A stretch of DNA of 64,000 bases from Rhizorhapis sp036570425 (GTDB lineage Bacteria; Pseudomonadota; Alphaproteobacteria; Sphingomonadales; Sphingomonadaceae): positions 62,001-126,000 of the forward strand of contig DATCYF010000006.1 in the NCBI GenBank assembly GCA_036570425.1, in the 5' to 3' direction. The notes under the pieces are model-generated. The model made no database searches. It saw only the letters and a list, made by a program, of their open reading frames with translations, and had not been told where the DNA came from. Positions 53,648 to 64,000 of this stretch are shown here, one piece after another. The stretch's first letter is position 1. Each line of letters opens with the position of its first letter. A program made the translations under genes and the position numbers.

Positions 53648-54221
53648 TCTCCTGCTTGTGAGCCTGCCTGTCATATTGAGCGCCTGCGATAGGCAATCAG
53701 GGGACAAGGAGCAAGAGAATGCGCAAGCAACCGCCGTCCAGAAGAGCGAAAATTCATCCGGAGGCGAATCGACGTTCAGTCCCGCCATCGACACCAGCCA
53801 TGCCGGGGAAACCGCACCTGATTTCCCCTTCGAAGGCCCAGATGGCGAAGATGTGACGCTGGCGGATTTCAGGGGCAAGCCGCTGCTGGTCAACCTGTGG
53901 GCGACGTGGTGCGGACCGTGCGTGATCGAAATGCCGGTGCTGGATAAGCTGGCGGTCGAACAGGGTGGGAAAATGCAGGTCCTCACCATTTCGCAGGACA
54001 GCCAGGGCAAGGAAGTCGTCAGCCCCTTCTTCAAGCAGCGCAAATTTGCGGCCCTGCAGCCCTATATAGATGCCGAGAACCAGTTCGGTTTCCATTATGC
54101 CTCCGGCATGCTGCCGACGACGGTGCTTTATGATTCGGACGGTAAGGAAGTGGTCCGGGTGATCGGTGCGATGGATTGGCGCGGAAAAAAAGCGGAAGAG
54201 CTGATTGCAAGCATCATGTAG
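53628..54221 (+). CDS. TlpA-like thiol:disulfide interchange lipoprotein
   Basis: 197 residues beginning with GTG at 53628; GGAG lies ten bases upstream. The signal is a lipoprotein type (VIAILLLVSLPVILSAC, lipobox LSAC), followed by a low-complexity linker and a thioredoxin-fold domain with WATWCGPCVIEMP and a cis-proline near GMLPTTVLY. It probably reduces or isomerises periplasmic disulfides, for example in cytochrome c maturation, from the inner membrane. The gene is divergent from argH, and the two starts overlap. Confidence 0.9.
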   Translation: MRSVIAILLLVSLPVILSACDRQSGDKEQENAQATAVQKSENSSGGESTFSPAIDTSHAGETAPDFPFEGPDGEDVTLADFRGKPLLVNLWATWCGPCVIEMPVLDKLAVEQGGKMQVLTISQDSQGKEVVSPFFKQRKFAALQPYIDAENQFGFHYASGMLPTTVLYDSDGKEVVRVIGAMDWRGKKAEELIASIM

Positions 54222-54263
54222 TTGCGCACTGCGCAAGATGCTTTGACATTAAGCGCCGCGATC

Positions 54264-54305
54264 TCCCAGGGAAGGAGATCATGCGCTAAACATGCCTTCC
54301 TGGGA
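54264..54305. terminator. Hairpin between the tlpA-like gene and tRNA-Val
   Basis: TCCCAGG-g-AAGG (54264-54275) pairs with CCTTCCTGGGA (54295-54305) with one bulge, plus an inner CATG/CATG. It lies between convergent genes and may end both. No T-run is seen. Confidence 0.45.
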
Positions 54306-54307
54306 AA

Positions 54308-54383
54308 TGGTGGGCGATGACAGGCTCGAACTGCCGACATCCTCGGTGTAAACGAGGCGCTCTACCAACTGAGCTAATCGCCC
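54308..54383 (-). tRNA. tRNA-Val (anticodon TAC), CCA encoded
   Basis: Read on the minus strand from 54383 to 54308: acceptor GGGCGAT pairs with ATCGCCC, D arm GCTCAGTTGGTAGAGC, anticodon stem CCTCG/CGAGG with loop TTTACAC (anticodon TAC), T arm GGCAGTTCGAGCCTGTC, and an encoded CCA end. Confidence 0.97.
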
Positions 54384-54418
54384 GACGCGACGTGCCTATA
54401 GGGCATTTCCGGCAAGCG

Positions 54419-55402
54419 TCAAGCCATCATCCCGTTCCCGCGTTTGGCGGCGGCGAAGAAAAGAGCCATCGCCTCCGCCGCCTTGTCGGACAGGGCGATA
54501 AAAACCCTGCGACCGTCGGATGGGTCCGCCTGACGCAGGAAAAGGCCGTGGTCGGTCAAGGCGCGTATCCAGCGTAACGCAGTGGTGGCGGGAACGGCAG
54601 CGGCAATGCACAGGCTGGACACCGACACGCGCTGGCCGGATAAGTGGGCCGCCATCAGGTCAAGCAACATGTCCCAGGCCGGGTCGGCGAACAGATCGCC
54701 AGGGAAAAAGCGATCGCGCAGCCGGCGCAGGCGGAGCATGTCGCGGATTTCCCGGGCTGTGACCGGTGACGCCGGAGTATCAGAGACATGAACCGGTTCC
54801 ACTGCATAACCGCCATGCGTCTCAGCCCTGCTCGCTGAGGCGGACAAGGGAAGCGCCGGCGAATCATCCTGGCTCGACAGGTTAGCCAGCGTGCGGGCGA
54901 TGCGGCTGACCTCTTCCGATAGCTGCTGGAGGCGGAGCGATTCGCTTTCCCGGCCTATGTCGTGAAGCAGGGTTGATTGCGCGGCTTGGAGGGAGAGGGC
55001 AATCGCCGCAGTGAGGTCCCCCTCGATGGGATCGCAGAGAAGGTCCACCGGGGCATCCCCCAAGGCCGCGTACGCATCGTCAAGACCTGCATGGGGCACG
55101 GCCACGATAGCGGCGATCCCATCCAATTCGGCCATACGGCCGATGCGCTGGAGAAGTTCCAGGAGCAAGGGACTGTTGGCGTCGGCTTTCAAGACAATAA
55201 GGCGGACAGAAGCTATGCGGTCCAGCCTCTCAATGGCTTCAGCGAGGTTCACGGTGCCGAGCAAACGGGCCCCAGCGGCATCTAGCATTACTTCCAGTCT
55301 AGACCGCTCCTCTGCCCCATCACAAATAACCAGGGCTGGGGGGCGGCGATCATAGCTACCCCCCAAAAGCTGTCTTGAATGTTGATCCGGCAATGAACGC
55401 AT
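54419..55402 (-). CDS. Two-domain regulator: receiver-like N-terminus and MarR-type winged helix
   Basis: 327 residues from ATG 55402. The N-terminal half (PPALVICDGAEERSRLEVML...) resembles a degenerate receiver domain, without the usual phospho-acceptor surroundings. The C-terminal 100 residues are a MarR-like winged helix (DLMAAHLSGQRVSVSSLCIA; ALTDHGLFLRQADPSDGRRV), likely binding DNA. ATG 55402 has no ribosome site. Another frame starting at ATG 55433, with AGGAG seven bases before it, would join this gene at the six-C tract 55359-55364 if one base were removed; the N-terminus is thus doubtful. Confidence 0.78.
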   Translation of the reverse strand: MRSLPDQHSRQLLGGSYDRRPPALVICDGAEERSRLEVMLDAAGARLLGTVNLAEAIERLDRIASVRLIVLKADANSPLLLELLQRIGRMAELDGIAAIVAVPHAGLDDAYAALGDAPVDLLCDPIEGDLTAAIALSLQAAQSTLLHDIGRESESLRLQQLSEEVSRIARTLANLSSQDDSPALPLSASASRAETHGGYAVEPVHVSDTPASPVTAREIRDMLRLRRLRDRFFPGDLFADPAWDMLLDLMAAHLSGQRVSVSSLCIAAAVPATTALRWIRALTDHGLFLRQADPSDGRRVFIALSDKAAEAMALFFAAAKRGNGMMA

Positions 55403-55433
55403 CCATGCCGAAATTAGTCCCCTGTTCGTCCAT
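55356..55433 (-). other. Likely displaced 5' end of the winged-helix regulator
   Basis: A 25-codon frame, MDEQGTNFGMDAFIAGSTFK then TAFGG and stop, starts at 55433 with AGGAG (55445-55441). It reads into the regulator gene's frame across the six-base C tract at 55359-55364: with five Cs the sequence would be continuous (…FGGSYDRRPP…). Confidence 0.6.
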
Positions 55434-55638
55434 TTTGACGCTCCTGTGCTTCTTTTGTTCGCGGCCCTTATTAACCCAGACTGGGGGAATGTCGCGACGG
55501 GCTATCCTCCATTATGAAGGTAGTTTTCGCAGTTCCCCCCGAATGCAGCCTAGGGAAATCGCTAAAAGCACGGATTGTTACGGAAAATAAATATCGAAAT
55601 TTCATTCAGATCGGGTGCCGAAATGGGGATATGCTGGT
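55434..55638. other. Promoter region of the winged-helix regulator, no other gene
   Basis: No gene is convincing. Short frames here lack ribosome sites or run over the neighbouring gene. The minus-strand promoter of the regulator must lie within it; no clear -35/-10 pair is identified. Confidence 0.3.
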
Positions 55639-55674
55639 CCGATCTGGAGAAGCAGCGATGCTTCTCCAGATCGG
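55639..55674. repeat. Perfect 16-bp hairpin with GCGA loop
   Basis: CCGATCTGGAGAAGCA pairs exactly with TGCTTCTCCAGATCGG around a GCGA loop (plus strand). It lies 33 bases beyond the zinc-ribbon gene stop, with no T-run on either side. Confidence 0.7.
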
Positions 55675-55706
55675 AGGAGAATTCTCAGGAACTGGCCATC
55701 TGTTTT

Positions 55707-55952
55707 TCAGACGACGTAGCCGGCAGCGTTATATCCGACGAAACGGGGCTGTCCGCCCAGGCCGCCGCTATGTACTTCCAAAGGCAAGGCTGTGCCGCAA
55801 AAGGCGCATTCCGCCAGCAGTCGGCCGACCAGCCAATGACTATGGCCGCAGCCGGGACAATGGTTATTCTCATTGGTGCGATACATGATGTGATAGCCGC
55901 GCATGACCGGATCGAAAACGGATTTGCGTGCGTGGACGGGATTGGAATGCAT
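55707..55952 (-). CDS. Small zinc-ribbon protein under an EcfG-type promoter
   Basis: 81 residues. Two cysteine pairs, CPGCGH and CAFCG, 21 residues apart, make a zinc ribbon, preceded by a conserved-looking HARKSVFDPVMRGYHIMYRT. ATG 55952 has GGGAGGA nine bases upstream. The GGAAC-N16-CGTT promoter at 55985-56009 indicates control by the EcfG general stress response. I do not recognise a named family; nucleic-acid or protein binding is possible. The longer frame to 56108 lies across the promoter and is rejected. Confidence 0.75.
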   Translation of the reverse strand: MHSNPVHARKSVFDPVMRGYHIMYRTNENNHCPGCGHSHWLVGRLLAECAFCGTALPLEVHSGGLGGQPRFVGYNAAGYVV

Positions 55953-55984
55953 GGTTGATGTCCTCCCTTTCGAAGCTTCAAAAT

Positions 55985-56009
55985 AACGACGAGCGGCGAC
56001 CGGAGTTCC
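55985..56009 (-). promoter_or_regulatory. EcfG-type general stress promoter
   Basis: GGAAC (56009-56005), 16-base spacer and CGTT (55988-55985), on the minus strand. This exactly fits the alphaproteobacterial EcfG consensus GGAAC-N16/17-CGTT. The start codon follows about 33 bases later. Confidence 0.8.
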
Positions 56010-56208
56010 TTGCGCGACGGCCGGATTACCCGTCGTCGCAGTGCTTTGACGGAGGTTGTGTTTTCCGGACTTGGGAAGTTCCCGCGGAAACCTGCGAAGT
56101 TTAGGCAAACGGCGTCCCTCTTATTGGGCGATAAAGGGGTATAAGGGAAAATTACGCGCCTTAACTTGGTCCAAGGATATTCTGGATAAGGATTGGGGGT
56201 AGAGTGAC

Positions 56209-56382
56209 ATGACTTTCAAGCCTTCCCATCCTCCTCAAGCCTTGCTAAGGCGCGCGAGACTCATTCGAGCCGGTGCCAGCGGCTGGATGGAAATGCAACG
56301 ACGCCTCTTTCCAGCGAATCCAGACCGATTCCCCCGGGCATCGCTACAAACCAGAACGGGGCGGAGCGCCATTTTGCCCTGA
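56209..56382 (+). CDS. Possible 57-residue leader or small basic protein before acnA
   Basis: A frame MTFKPSHPPQALLRRARLIR... of 57 residues, basic and helical, ends 20 bases before acnA. GGGGGTAGAG lies about four bases before the ATG. It matches no family I know, so it may be a leader peptide, a small protein or chance. Its position next to acnA is the only support. Confidence 0.35.
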   Translation: MTFKPSHPPQALLRRARLIRAGASGWMEMQRRLFPANPDRFPRASLQTRTGRSAILP

Positions 56383-56402
56383 CGTTTTGAAAGGTTCGCT
56401 TC

Positions 56403-59075
<2,673 letters not shown>

Positions 59076-59097
59076 CACCAGAGACTTAATATAAGAG

Positions 59098-59135
59098 GAA
59101 AGGGGCTCCTTCCGGCTGCGGAGGGAGCCCCTTTC
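59098..59135 (+). terminator. acnA terminator
   Basis: GAAAGGGGCTCC (59098-59109) pairs with GGAGCCCCTTTC (59124-59135), with a 14-base loop, 22 bases after the acnA stop. T-rich sequence is short; the stem is strong. Confidence 0.7.
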
Positions 59136-59232
59136 CGTTCAGGACCATGCCACGGTTGCATGTATCCGCCGCCCCTGTTAGGCGCGCGCTGTGCGCCCTT
59201 TGCGGCGGTTCCATGCTTGGAAAGATGAAGAG

Positions 59233-60450
59233 ATGAGCGACAAGATCAATCGGGTTGTGCTGGCCTTTTCCGGCGGGCTGGACACCAGCGTTATCCTGAA
59301 GTGGCTACAGCAGGAATATGGCTGCGAGGTGGTGACCTTTACCGCCGATTTGGGGCAGGGCGAGGAACTGGAACCAGCTCGCAAGAAGGCTGAATTGATG
59401 GGCGTCAAGCCCGAGCATATCTTCATTGATGACCTGCGCGAAGAATTCGTCCGCGATTATGTGTTCCCGATGATGCGGGCCAATGCGCTTTATGAAGGAT
59501 TGTACCTGCTCGGTACGTCTATTGCGCGGCCATTAATTGCCAAGCGGCAGATTGAAATTGCGCGCATGGTGGGCGCGGATGCGGTGTCGCATGGTGCGAC
59601 AGGCAAGGGTAATGATCAGGTGCGTTTCGAGCTTGGCTATTATGCGCTCGCCCCCGACATCAAGGTGATTGCACCTTGGCGGGAATGGAGCCTGACCAGT
59701 CGCACCAGGCTCATCGAATTTGCTGAGAAGCACCAGATCCCCATTCCTCGCGACAAACGGGGCGAAGCGCCGTTTTCCACCGACGCCAACATGCTGCACA
59801 CCTCCTCGGAGGGGAAAGTGCTGGAAGATCCGTGGGAGGAAGTGCCCGATTATGTCTTCTCACGCACTGACCATCTGGAAGCGGCTCCCGATCAGGCTGA
59901 GATCATCACCATTGACTTTGAAAAGGGTGATGCGGTTGCGATCAATGGCGAGGCGATGAGCCCCGCAACGTTGCTGGAAGCATTGAACGGTTATGGCAAG
60001 CGGCACGCCATCGGACGACTCGATCTGGTCGAGAATCGCTTCGTCGGCATGAAGTCGCGCGGCATGTATGAAACGCCGGGCGGCACCATTCTGCTCGCGG
60101 CGCATCGCGGGATCGAGCAACTGACGCTGGATCGCGGCGCGGCGCACCTCAAGGACGAATTGATGCCGCGTTATGCGGAACTGATCTACAACGGCTTCTG
60201 GTTCTCGCCGGAGCGCGAGATGCTTCAGGCGGCGATCGATCATAGCCAGGCCAAGGTTGCCGGCACCGTACGGCTGAAGCTTTACAAGGGCGGCGTGCAT
60301 GTGATCGGACGGAAGTCGCCTTACTCACTCTATAGCGAGAAGGTGGTGACGTTCGAGGATGATGCAGGCGCTTATGATCAGCGCGATGCGGAAGGTTTCA
60401 TCAAACTGAATGCCTTGAGGCTGCGTCTGCTCGCCCGGCGGGATCGCTGA
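59233..60450 (+). CDS. argG: Argininosuccinate synthase
   Basis: 405 residues. The ATP pyrophosphatase loop is LAFSGGLDTSVILKW, with YEC-free but typical HGATGKGNDQVRFELG and SKSR-like MKSRGMYETPGG. It joins citrulline and aspartate. ATG 59233 (MSDKINRVVL) follows GAAGAG. The frame from 59191 has no ribosome site. Confidence 0.96.
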   Translation: MSDKINRVVLAFSGGLDTSVILKWLQQEYGCEVVTFTADLGQGEELEPARKKAELMGVKPEHIFIDDLREEFVRDYVFPMMRANALYEGLYLLGTSIARPLIAKRQIEIARMVGADAVSHGATGKGNDQVRFELGYYALAPDIKVIAPWREWSLTSRTRLIEFAEKHQIPIPRDKRGEAPFSTDANMLHTSSEGKVLEDPWEEVPDYVFSRTDHLEAAPDQAEIITIDFEKGDAVAINGEAMSPATLLEALNGYGKRHAIGRLDLVENRFVGMKSRGMYETPGGTILLAAHRGIEQLTLDRGAAHLKDELMPRYAELIYNGFWFSPEREMLQAAIDHSQAKVAGTVRLKLYKGGVHVIGRKSPYSLYSEKVVTFEDDAGAYDQRDAEGFIKLNALRLRLLARRDR

Positions 60451-60513
60451 GCGAGTAAGGGCAGAACTTCCGTCTTCATGGGTTGATTACCCTTTTCCAT
60501 TACACCTGCGGAC

Positions 60514-61821
60514 ATGAATTGGACGCAGAGGAAGAAAAGCGATCCTTGCCCACAATCAGCAGTGGGGCACGGCGTCGGCCTTGCCGGGCTGGCTGGCCTG
60601 TTGCTGTGGATCGCTGTGGCGCGGCATTTTGGCATGGACGGGCCTTATGCAGGGATGGCAGGGGTATTTGCCTGTGGCGTTCCCATGGTGCTTTGGTCGA
60701 TGCTGGTGGACAAAGTGCATTTGCGGCCATCAACCGGAATCGACTGGAAGCATCCCAAACCATTCAGGGAAACGCTGGACATCAGCCTGGTGAAGCTGGC
60801 CGGTTTATGGGCGACATGGGCGGGAATTGCCGTCATATATTGTTTGGCGCGCTGGTACTGGAATGGGGGCTACCTGTTCTCCATGGAAATGTTCGCTGCG
60901 GCCGCGCCCTGGCTATTCGGCCTCTCTATCCCTTATGTCATCTGGCTCGACCGATATATGATGGAACCGCGCGATGGAGCCTTCGCATTCGGCCAGTTGA
61001 TCATCGGTGCCGCGGGAAAGCCCGATCAGGAGGAGGTGCGGAACCACCTTCGAAGCTGGCTGGTGAAGGGCTTTTTCCTTGCCTTCATGCTGGCCATCGT
61101 GCCGGGCAATTTTGCCGATATGGTGCATTTGGGTGCAGAAGGGCTATTTGCCGGTCCAGTCGAACTGGCGCGGTTCCTGATCAGCTTCATGTTTGTCGTC
61201 GATGTCGCCTTTGCGACCGTCGGTTATATGCTGACCATGAAGCCATTGGATGCGCATATCCGCACAGCCAATCCGTATATGACAGGATGGGTGGCGGCGC
61301 TCATTTGCTATCCGCCCTTCGTTCTCATGAATAATGGCGGCCCACTGGATTATCATCATGGCACGCAGGATTGGGCGTGGTGGTTTTCGGCCCACCCGTA
61401 TTTGCTGTGGATCATCGGCGGCGTGCTCGTGGTGCTCACCGCCATATATGCGTGGGCCACGGTGGCCTTTGGTCTGCGCTTTTCCAACCTGACGCATCGC
61501 GGGATATTGACGCATGGGCCTTATCGCTGGACCAAGCATCCAGCCTATGTGTCGAAGAACCTTTTCTGGTGGTTATCGACCCTGCCGTTTCTGGTCAGCA
61601 ATGGCAGCTTCACCGACATGGTCCGCAATTCGGCCATCATGGCGACGGTCAGCGGCGTCTATTATTGGCGCGCGCGGACGGAGGAGCGGCATTTGATGAC
61701 CGATCCGGTCTACCGGGAATATACGGCCTGGATGGACCGCAATGGACCGCTGCCCAGGCTGCTCAGCTGGATCACCGGGCGGAAGAAGGGCGATGTGGGA
61801 GCGTTGCAACCGGCGGAGTAA
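60514..61821 (+). CDS. Multipass methyltransferase-like protein (isoprenylcysteine carboxyl methyltransferase family)
   Basis: 435 residues with about ten hydrophobic helices. The C-terminal part matches the ICMT/PEMT fold: GPYRWTKHPAYVSKNLFWW and TEERHLMTDPVYREYTAWM. Such membrane enzymes methylate lipid or protein substrates with SAM. The larger N-terminal membrane half is not typical of simple ICMTs. The substrate is unknown. It lies downstream of argG across a 63-base gap. Confidence 0.82.
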   Translation: MNWTQRKKSDPCPQSAVGHGVGLAGLAGLLLWIAVARHFGMDGPYAGMAGVFACGVPMVLWSMLVDKVHLRPSTGIDWKHPKPFRETLDISLVKLAGLWATWAGIAVIYCLARWYWNGGYLFSMEMFAAAAPWLFGLSIPYVIWLDRYMMEPRDGAFAFGQLIIGAAGKPDQEEVRNHLRSWLVKGFFLAFMLAIVPGNFADMVHLGAEGLFAGPVELARFLISFMFVVDVAFATVGYMLTMKPLDAHIRTANPYMTGWVAALICYPPFVLMNNGGPLDYHHGTQDWAWWFSAHPYLLWIIGGVLVVLTAIYAWATVAFGLRFSNLTHRGILTHGPYRWTKHPAYVSKNLFWWLSTLPFLVSNGSFTDMVRNSAIMATVSGVYYWRARTEERHLMTDPVYREYTAWMDRNGPLPRLLSWITGRKKGDVGALQPAE

Positions 61822-61831
61822 CAAGTGCCGA

Positions 61832-63205
61832 TCAGAAACTCTCTTCCTCATAGACGTGGCGGAGGTCGCCCGCCCACGCGCCATGATAATGATCGAGCAG
61901 CCGCTGCGCCGGAACCTTGCCCGAAGCGACGATCTCCTGAAGCGTATCAAGATAGCCCGATTCGTTATCGCCCGACCCGTTAAAGCGGGCACGGGCGGTA
62001 AGCCCTGCTGCTGAGATATTGACGATTTCGCGTGCCACGTCCTGAAGCGTGCGACCGCCCGGAATTGGGCTATCGAGCGCAAGGCGCGGCACGTCATCGC
62101 GAAGCGCCTGACGTTCTTCCATCGTCCAATGCTTGACGACGTCCCAAGCGGCATCAAGCGCTGCGTTGTCATAGAGGAGGCCTACCCAGAACGCGGGCAA
62201 GGCGCAGATGCGGCTCCACGGGCCGCCATCCGCGCCGCGCATCTCAAGAAAGCTCTTGAGGCGCACTTCCGGGAAAGCGGTGGAGAGATGATCGGCCCAG
62301 TCGCTCTCTCTCGGCAGTTCGCCAGGGAGGGCCGGGAGTCGTCCCTTCAGGAAGTCGCGGAAGCTCTGTCCGGCGGCATCAATATATTTGCCGTCCCGGT
62401 AAACGAAATACATGGGTACATCGAGCGCATAGTCTGCATAACGCTCGTACCCGAAGCCATCCTCAAAAACAAAAGGCAGCATCCCGGTGCGCGCGCCGTC
62501 AGTGTCCGACCATATATGGCTGCGATAGGAAAGGAACCCGTTTGGCTTCCCTTCCGTAAAGGGGCTGTTGGCAAATAATGCCGTCGCTATCGGCTGGAGG
62601 GCGAGCGACGTGCGAAACATTTTCGCCATCATGGGCTCGCTGCAGTAATCGAGATTAACCTGTATGGTGCAGGTGCGGAGCATCATGTCGAGGCCCATGC
62701 TGCCCACACGCGGCATATGGTTCAGCATGATGCCATAGCGCCCCTTGGGCATGACAGGCAATTCGTCGCGGCGCTTGTCGGGCCACATGCCAAGACCAAG
62801 AAAACCCAGGCCCAGCGTGTCGCCGACATTTTTGACCTGTTCCAGATGTCGTCCGGTTTCGGCGCAGGTTTCATGAAGATTGTCGAGGGGCGCTCCGGAA
62901 AGTTCCAACTGGCCGGCCGGTTCCAGGCTGATCGTGCCATCGGACCCGGAAAGCGCAATGACATTCCCGCCCTCCAGCACAGGTTCCCAGCCATAGCGGG
63001 TGAGACCCATGAGCAGTGCGCGGATGCCACCTTCTTCCGGATAGGAAGGAGCATGATGGTCTTTTCGGGCGTACACGAATTTTTCGTGCTCGGTGCCGAT
63101 CTTCCACTTTTCGGGAGGTTTTTCGCCCTGTTCAAACAGCGCGATCAACTGATCGCGGCTTTCGATGATGGGATCCTCACCCCCTGAGTCTGTGCGTGTG
63201 CTCAT
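61832..63205 (-). CDS. gshA: Glutamate-cysteine ligase (plant/EgtA-type)
   Basis: 457 residues of the alphaproteobacterial GCS2 type. KIGTEHEKFVYARKDHHAPS holds the substrate/metal acids, with VLEGGNVIALSGSDGTISLEPAGQLELS (parts) and a C-terminal NESGYLDTLQE. It makes gamma-glutamylcysteine, the first step of glutathione synthesis. The rsmE gene upstream ends 67 bases away, a common pairing in alphaproteobacteria. Confidence 0.92.
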   Translation of the reverse strand: MSTRTDSGGEDPIIESRDQLIALFEQGEKPPEKWKIGTEHEKFVYARKDHHAPSYPEEGGIRALLMGLTRYGWEPVLEGGNVIALSGSDGTISLEPAGQLELSGAPLDNLHETCAETGRHLEQVKNVGDTLGLGFLGLGMWPDKRRDELPVMPKGRYGIMLNHMPRVGSMGLDMMLRTCTIQVNLDYCSEPMMAKMFRTSLALQPIATALFANSPFTEGKPNGFLSYRSHIWSDTDGARTGMLPFVFEDGFGYERYADYALDVPMYFVYRDGKYIDAAGQSFRDFLKGRLPALPGELPRESDWADHLSTAFPEVRLKSFLEMRGADGGPWSRICALPAFWVGLLYDNAALDAAWDVVKHWTMEERQALRDDVPRLALDSPIPGGRTLQDVAREIVNISAAGLTARARFNGSGDNESGYLDTLQEIVASGKVPAQRLLDHYHGAWAGDLRHVYEEESF

Positions 63206-63272
63206 GCAGGGCCTTTAACGGCTCCCCTTTCTCGGGCCAATAGAAGAGTTTCTATTGTGAAACTATCGAGTT

Positions 63273-64000
63273 TTACTTGTGATCCGATCCAATATGAACT
63301 TCACCCGCCCAGTCCCCTCGCTGCGCCATCCAGATGGCGGTAGCCGAAATGGCGGCAGTTTCGGCGCGCAATATGCGCGGGCCGAGGGAAACAGGAACAG
63401 TCGCAGGATGGGCGCGGATGGCGGCGCGTTCCTCCTCGTCGAAGCCGCCTTCGGGTCCGATGAGGAAGGCTGCGGGTCCTGCATGGGCGGAAAGTGCCTC
63501 GGCCATGGGCGTGCCACCCTGTTCATCCGCGAAGAAGAGGTGGCGGCTTTGGGACCAATTCTTCAGAAGGTTCTGAAGCTTCACCATCTCGCCTAGTTCT
63601 GGCAGAGCGGTGCGCCCGCATTGTTCGGCGGCTTCCACCAGATGGCTATGCAGGCGGGGAAGATTCAGCTTGTCCACTACAGCGCGGCGCGTGAGTACGG
63701 GCTGAAGCCTGGCCACGCCCAACTCACACGCTTTTTCCGCGACCAGATCGATGCGGCCCTTTTTGACGGGTGCGACGCACAGCCAGAAATCTGGAACGGT
63801 TTCCAACGGCTTTGTCTGGCTGACGATGTGGAGAGCAAGGTCACGCTTCCGGATGTTGCGCGCCTCGGCGGCCCATTCGCCCGTGCGGTTATCGAACAGC
63901 AGGATGATGTCGCCTTCCTTAACGCGCATCACGGAGATGAGGTAATGGGCTTGATTGCCATCCAGTGGAATCATCGCGCCTTCGCCCAGCGGCGCATCAA
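63273..64000 (-). CDS. rsmE: 16S rRNA m3U1498 methyltransferase, 5' end outside window
   Basis: Frame open from the right edge to the stop at 63273, about 242 residues visible; the first visible codons read DAPLGEGAMIPLDGNQAHYL, so the start lies outside. SPOUT-fold marks are FLIGPEGGFDEEERA and SLGPRILRAETAAI at the C-terminus (the knot region that binds SAM). It methylates U1498 of 16S rRNA. The internal Met at 63974 is not the start. Confidence 0.94.
   Translation of the reverse strand, partial: DAPLGEGAMIPLDGNQAHYLISVMRVKEGDIILLFDNRTGEWAAEARNIRKRDLALHIVSQTKPLETVPDFWLCVAPVKKGRIDLVAEKACELGVARLQPVLTRRAVVDKLNLPRLHSHLVEAAEQCGRTALPELGEMVKLQNLLKNWSQSRHLFFADEQGGTPMAEALSAHAGPAAFLIGPEGGFDEEERAAIRAHPATVPVSLGPRILRAETAAISATAIWMAQRGDWAGEVHIGSDHK

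Noticed and set aside
55575..55958. 127-codon plus-strand frame over the zinc-ribbon gene
   Set aside because: No ribosome site or known motif; the minus-strand gene with paired cysteines, a ribosome site and an EcfG-type promoter explains the region.

Overview
The window reads as chromosomal DNA of a sphingomonad (Alphaproteobacteria, Sphingomonadaceae; Sphingobium or a near relative by inference). The basis is gene content and order: the MipZ division ATPase, the DivK receiver protein next to a DUF3572 gene, a BamF-like lipoprotein, a GGAAC-N16-CGTT (EcfG-type) stress promoter, a TonB-dependent receptor and palindromic repeats of the sphingomonad kind. GC is high throughout. I see no plasmid, prophage, insertion sequence or CRISPR array; most of the window is core genome.

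Layout. 1-7.4 kb: the 5' part of a TonB receptor gene, the PdeM/Lhr-like DNA-damage pair (split by trhO and an aspartic protease) and a small membrane protein. 7.6-11.7 kb: phosphohexomutase, J-domain protein and mipZ in one minus-strand operon, with panC and a Sel1-like gene divergent. 11.8-18.3 kb: acyltransferase/phosphodiesterase/RidA operon, HAD hydrolase, DUF3572, divK, a 650-base gap, rpmG, an unknown gene with a GDT1-type transporter, and dps. 18.3-25.9 kb: a minus-strand surface-glycan cluster (membrane O-acyltransferase, NeuD-like acetyltransferase, metallo-beta-lactamase-fold protein, two GT4 glycosyltransferases, methyltransferase, sulfotransferase); a flippase at 30.8-32.3 kb may belong with it. 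26-36.9 kb: LysR regulator, GNAT enzyme, folB with a coupled Rossmann-like gene, 2OG oxygenase, EVE protein, gpsA-tsaD, and hemC-hemD with a mitofilin-like gene. 37-55.4 kb: ggt, pyrD, a BamF-like gene with lspA, ileS, ribF, folA, purK-purE, a GGDEF protein, a CorA-type transporter, the CysG N-terminal part, lysA, an LptM-like lipoprotein, argH, a TlpA-like lipoprotein, tRNA-Val and a winged-helix regulator. 55.7-64 kb: a stress-promoter zinc-ribbon gene, acnA, argG, an isoprenylcysteine-methyltransferase-like protein, gshA and the 3' part of rsmE.

Many neighbours are translationally coupled by 1-8 base overlaps (mipZ/J-domain, gpsA/tsaD, hemC/hemD, purE/purK, lspA/BamF-like, cysG/CorA, folB/Rossmann, and several pairs in the glycan cluster).

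The most notable non-routine observations are: a 75-bp palindromic repeat inserted in frame in ileS, with a related copy between genes; an apparent one-base frameshift in a six-C tract at the start of the winged-helix regulator; an EcfG-type promoter on a small zinc-ribbon gene; terminator-like or perfect hairpins before rpmG and near 55.65 kb; and a glycan cluster containing a sulfotransferase and a metallo-beta-lactamase-fold protein. No wholly new defence or mobile system was seen.
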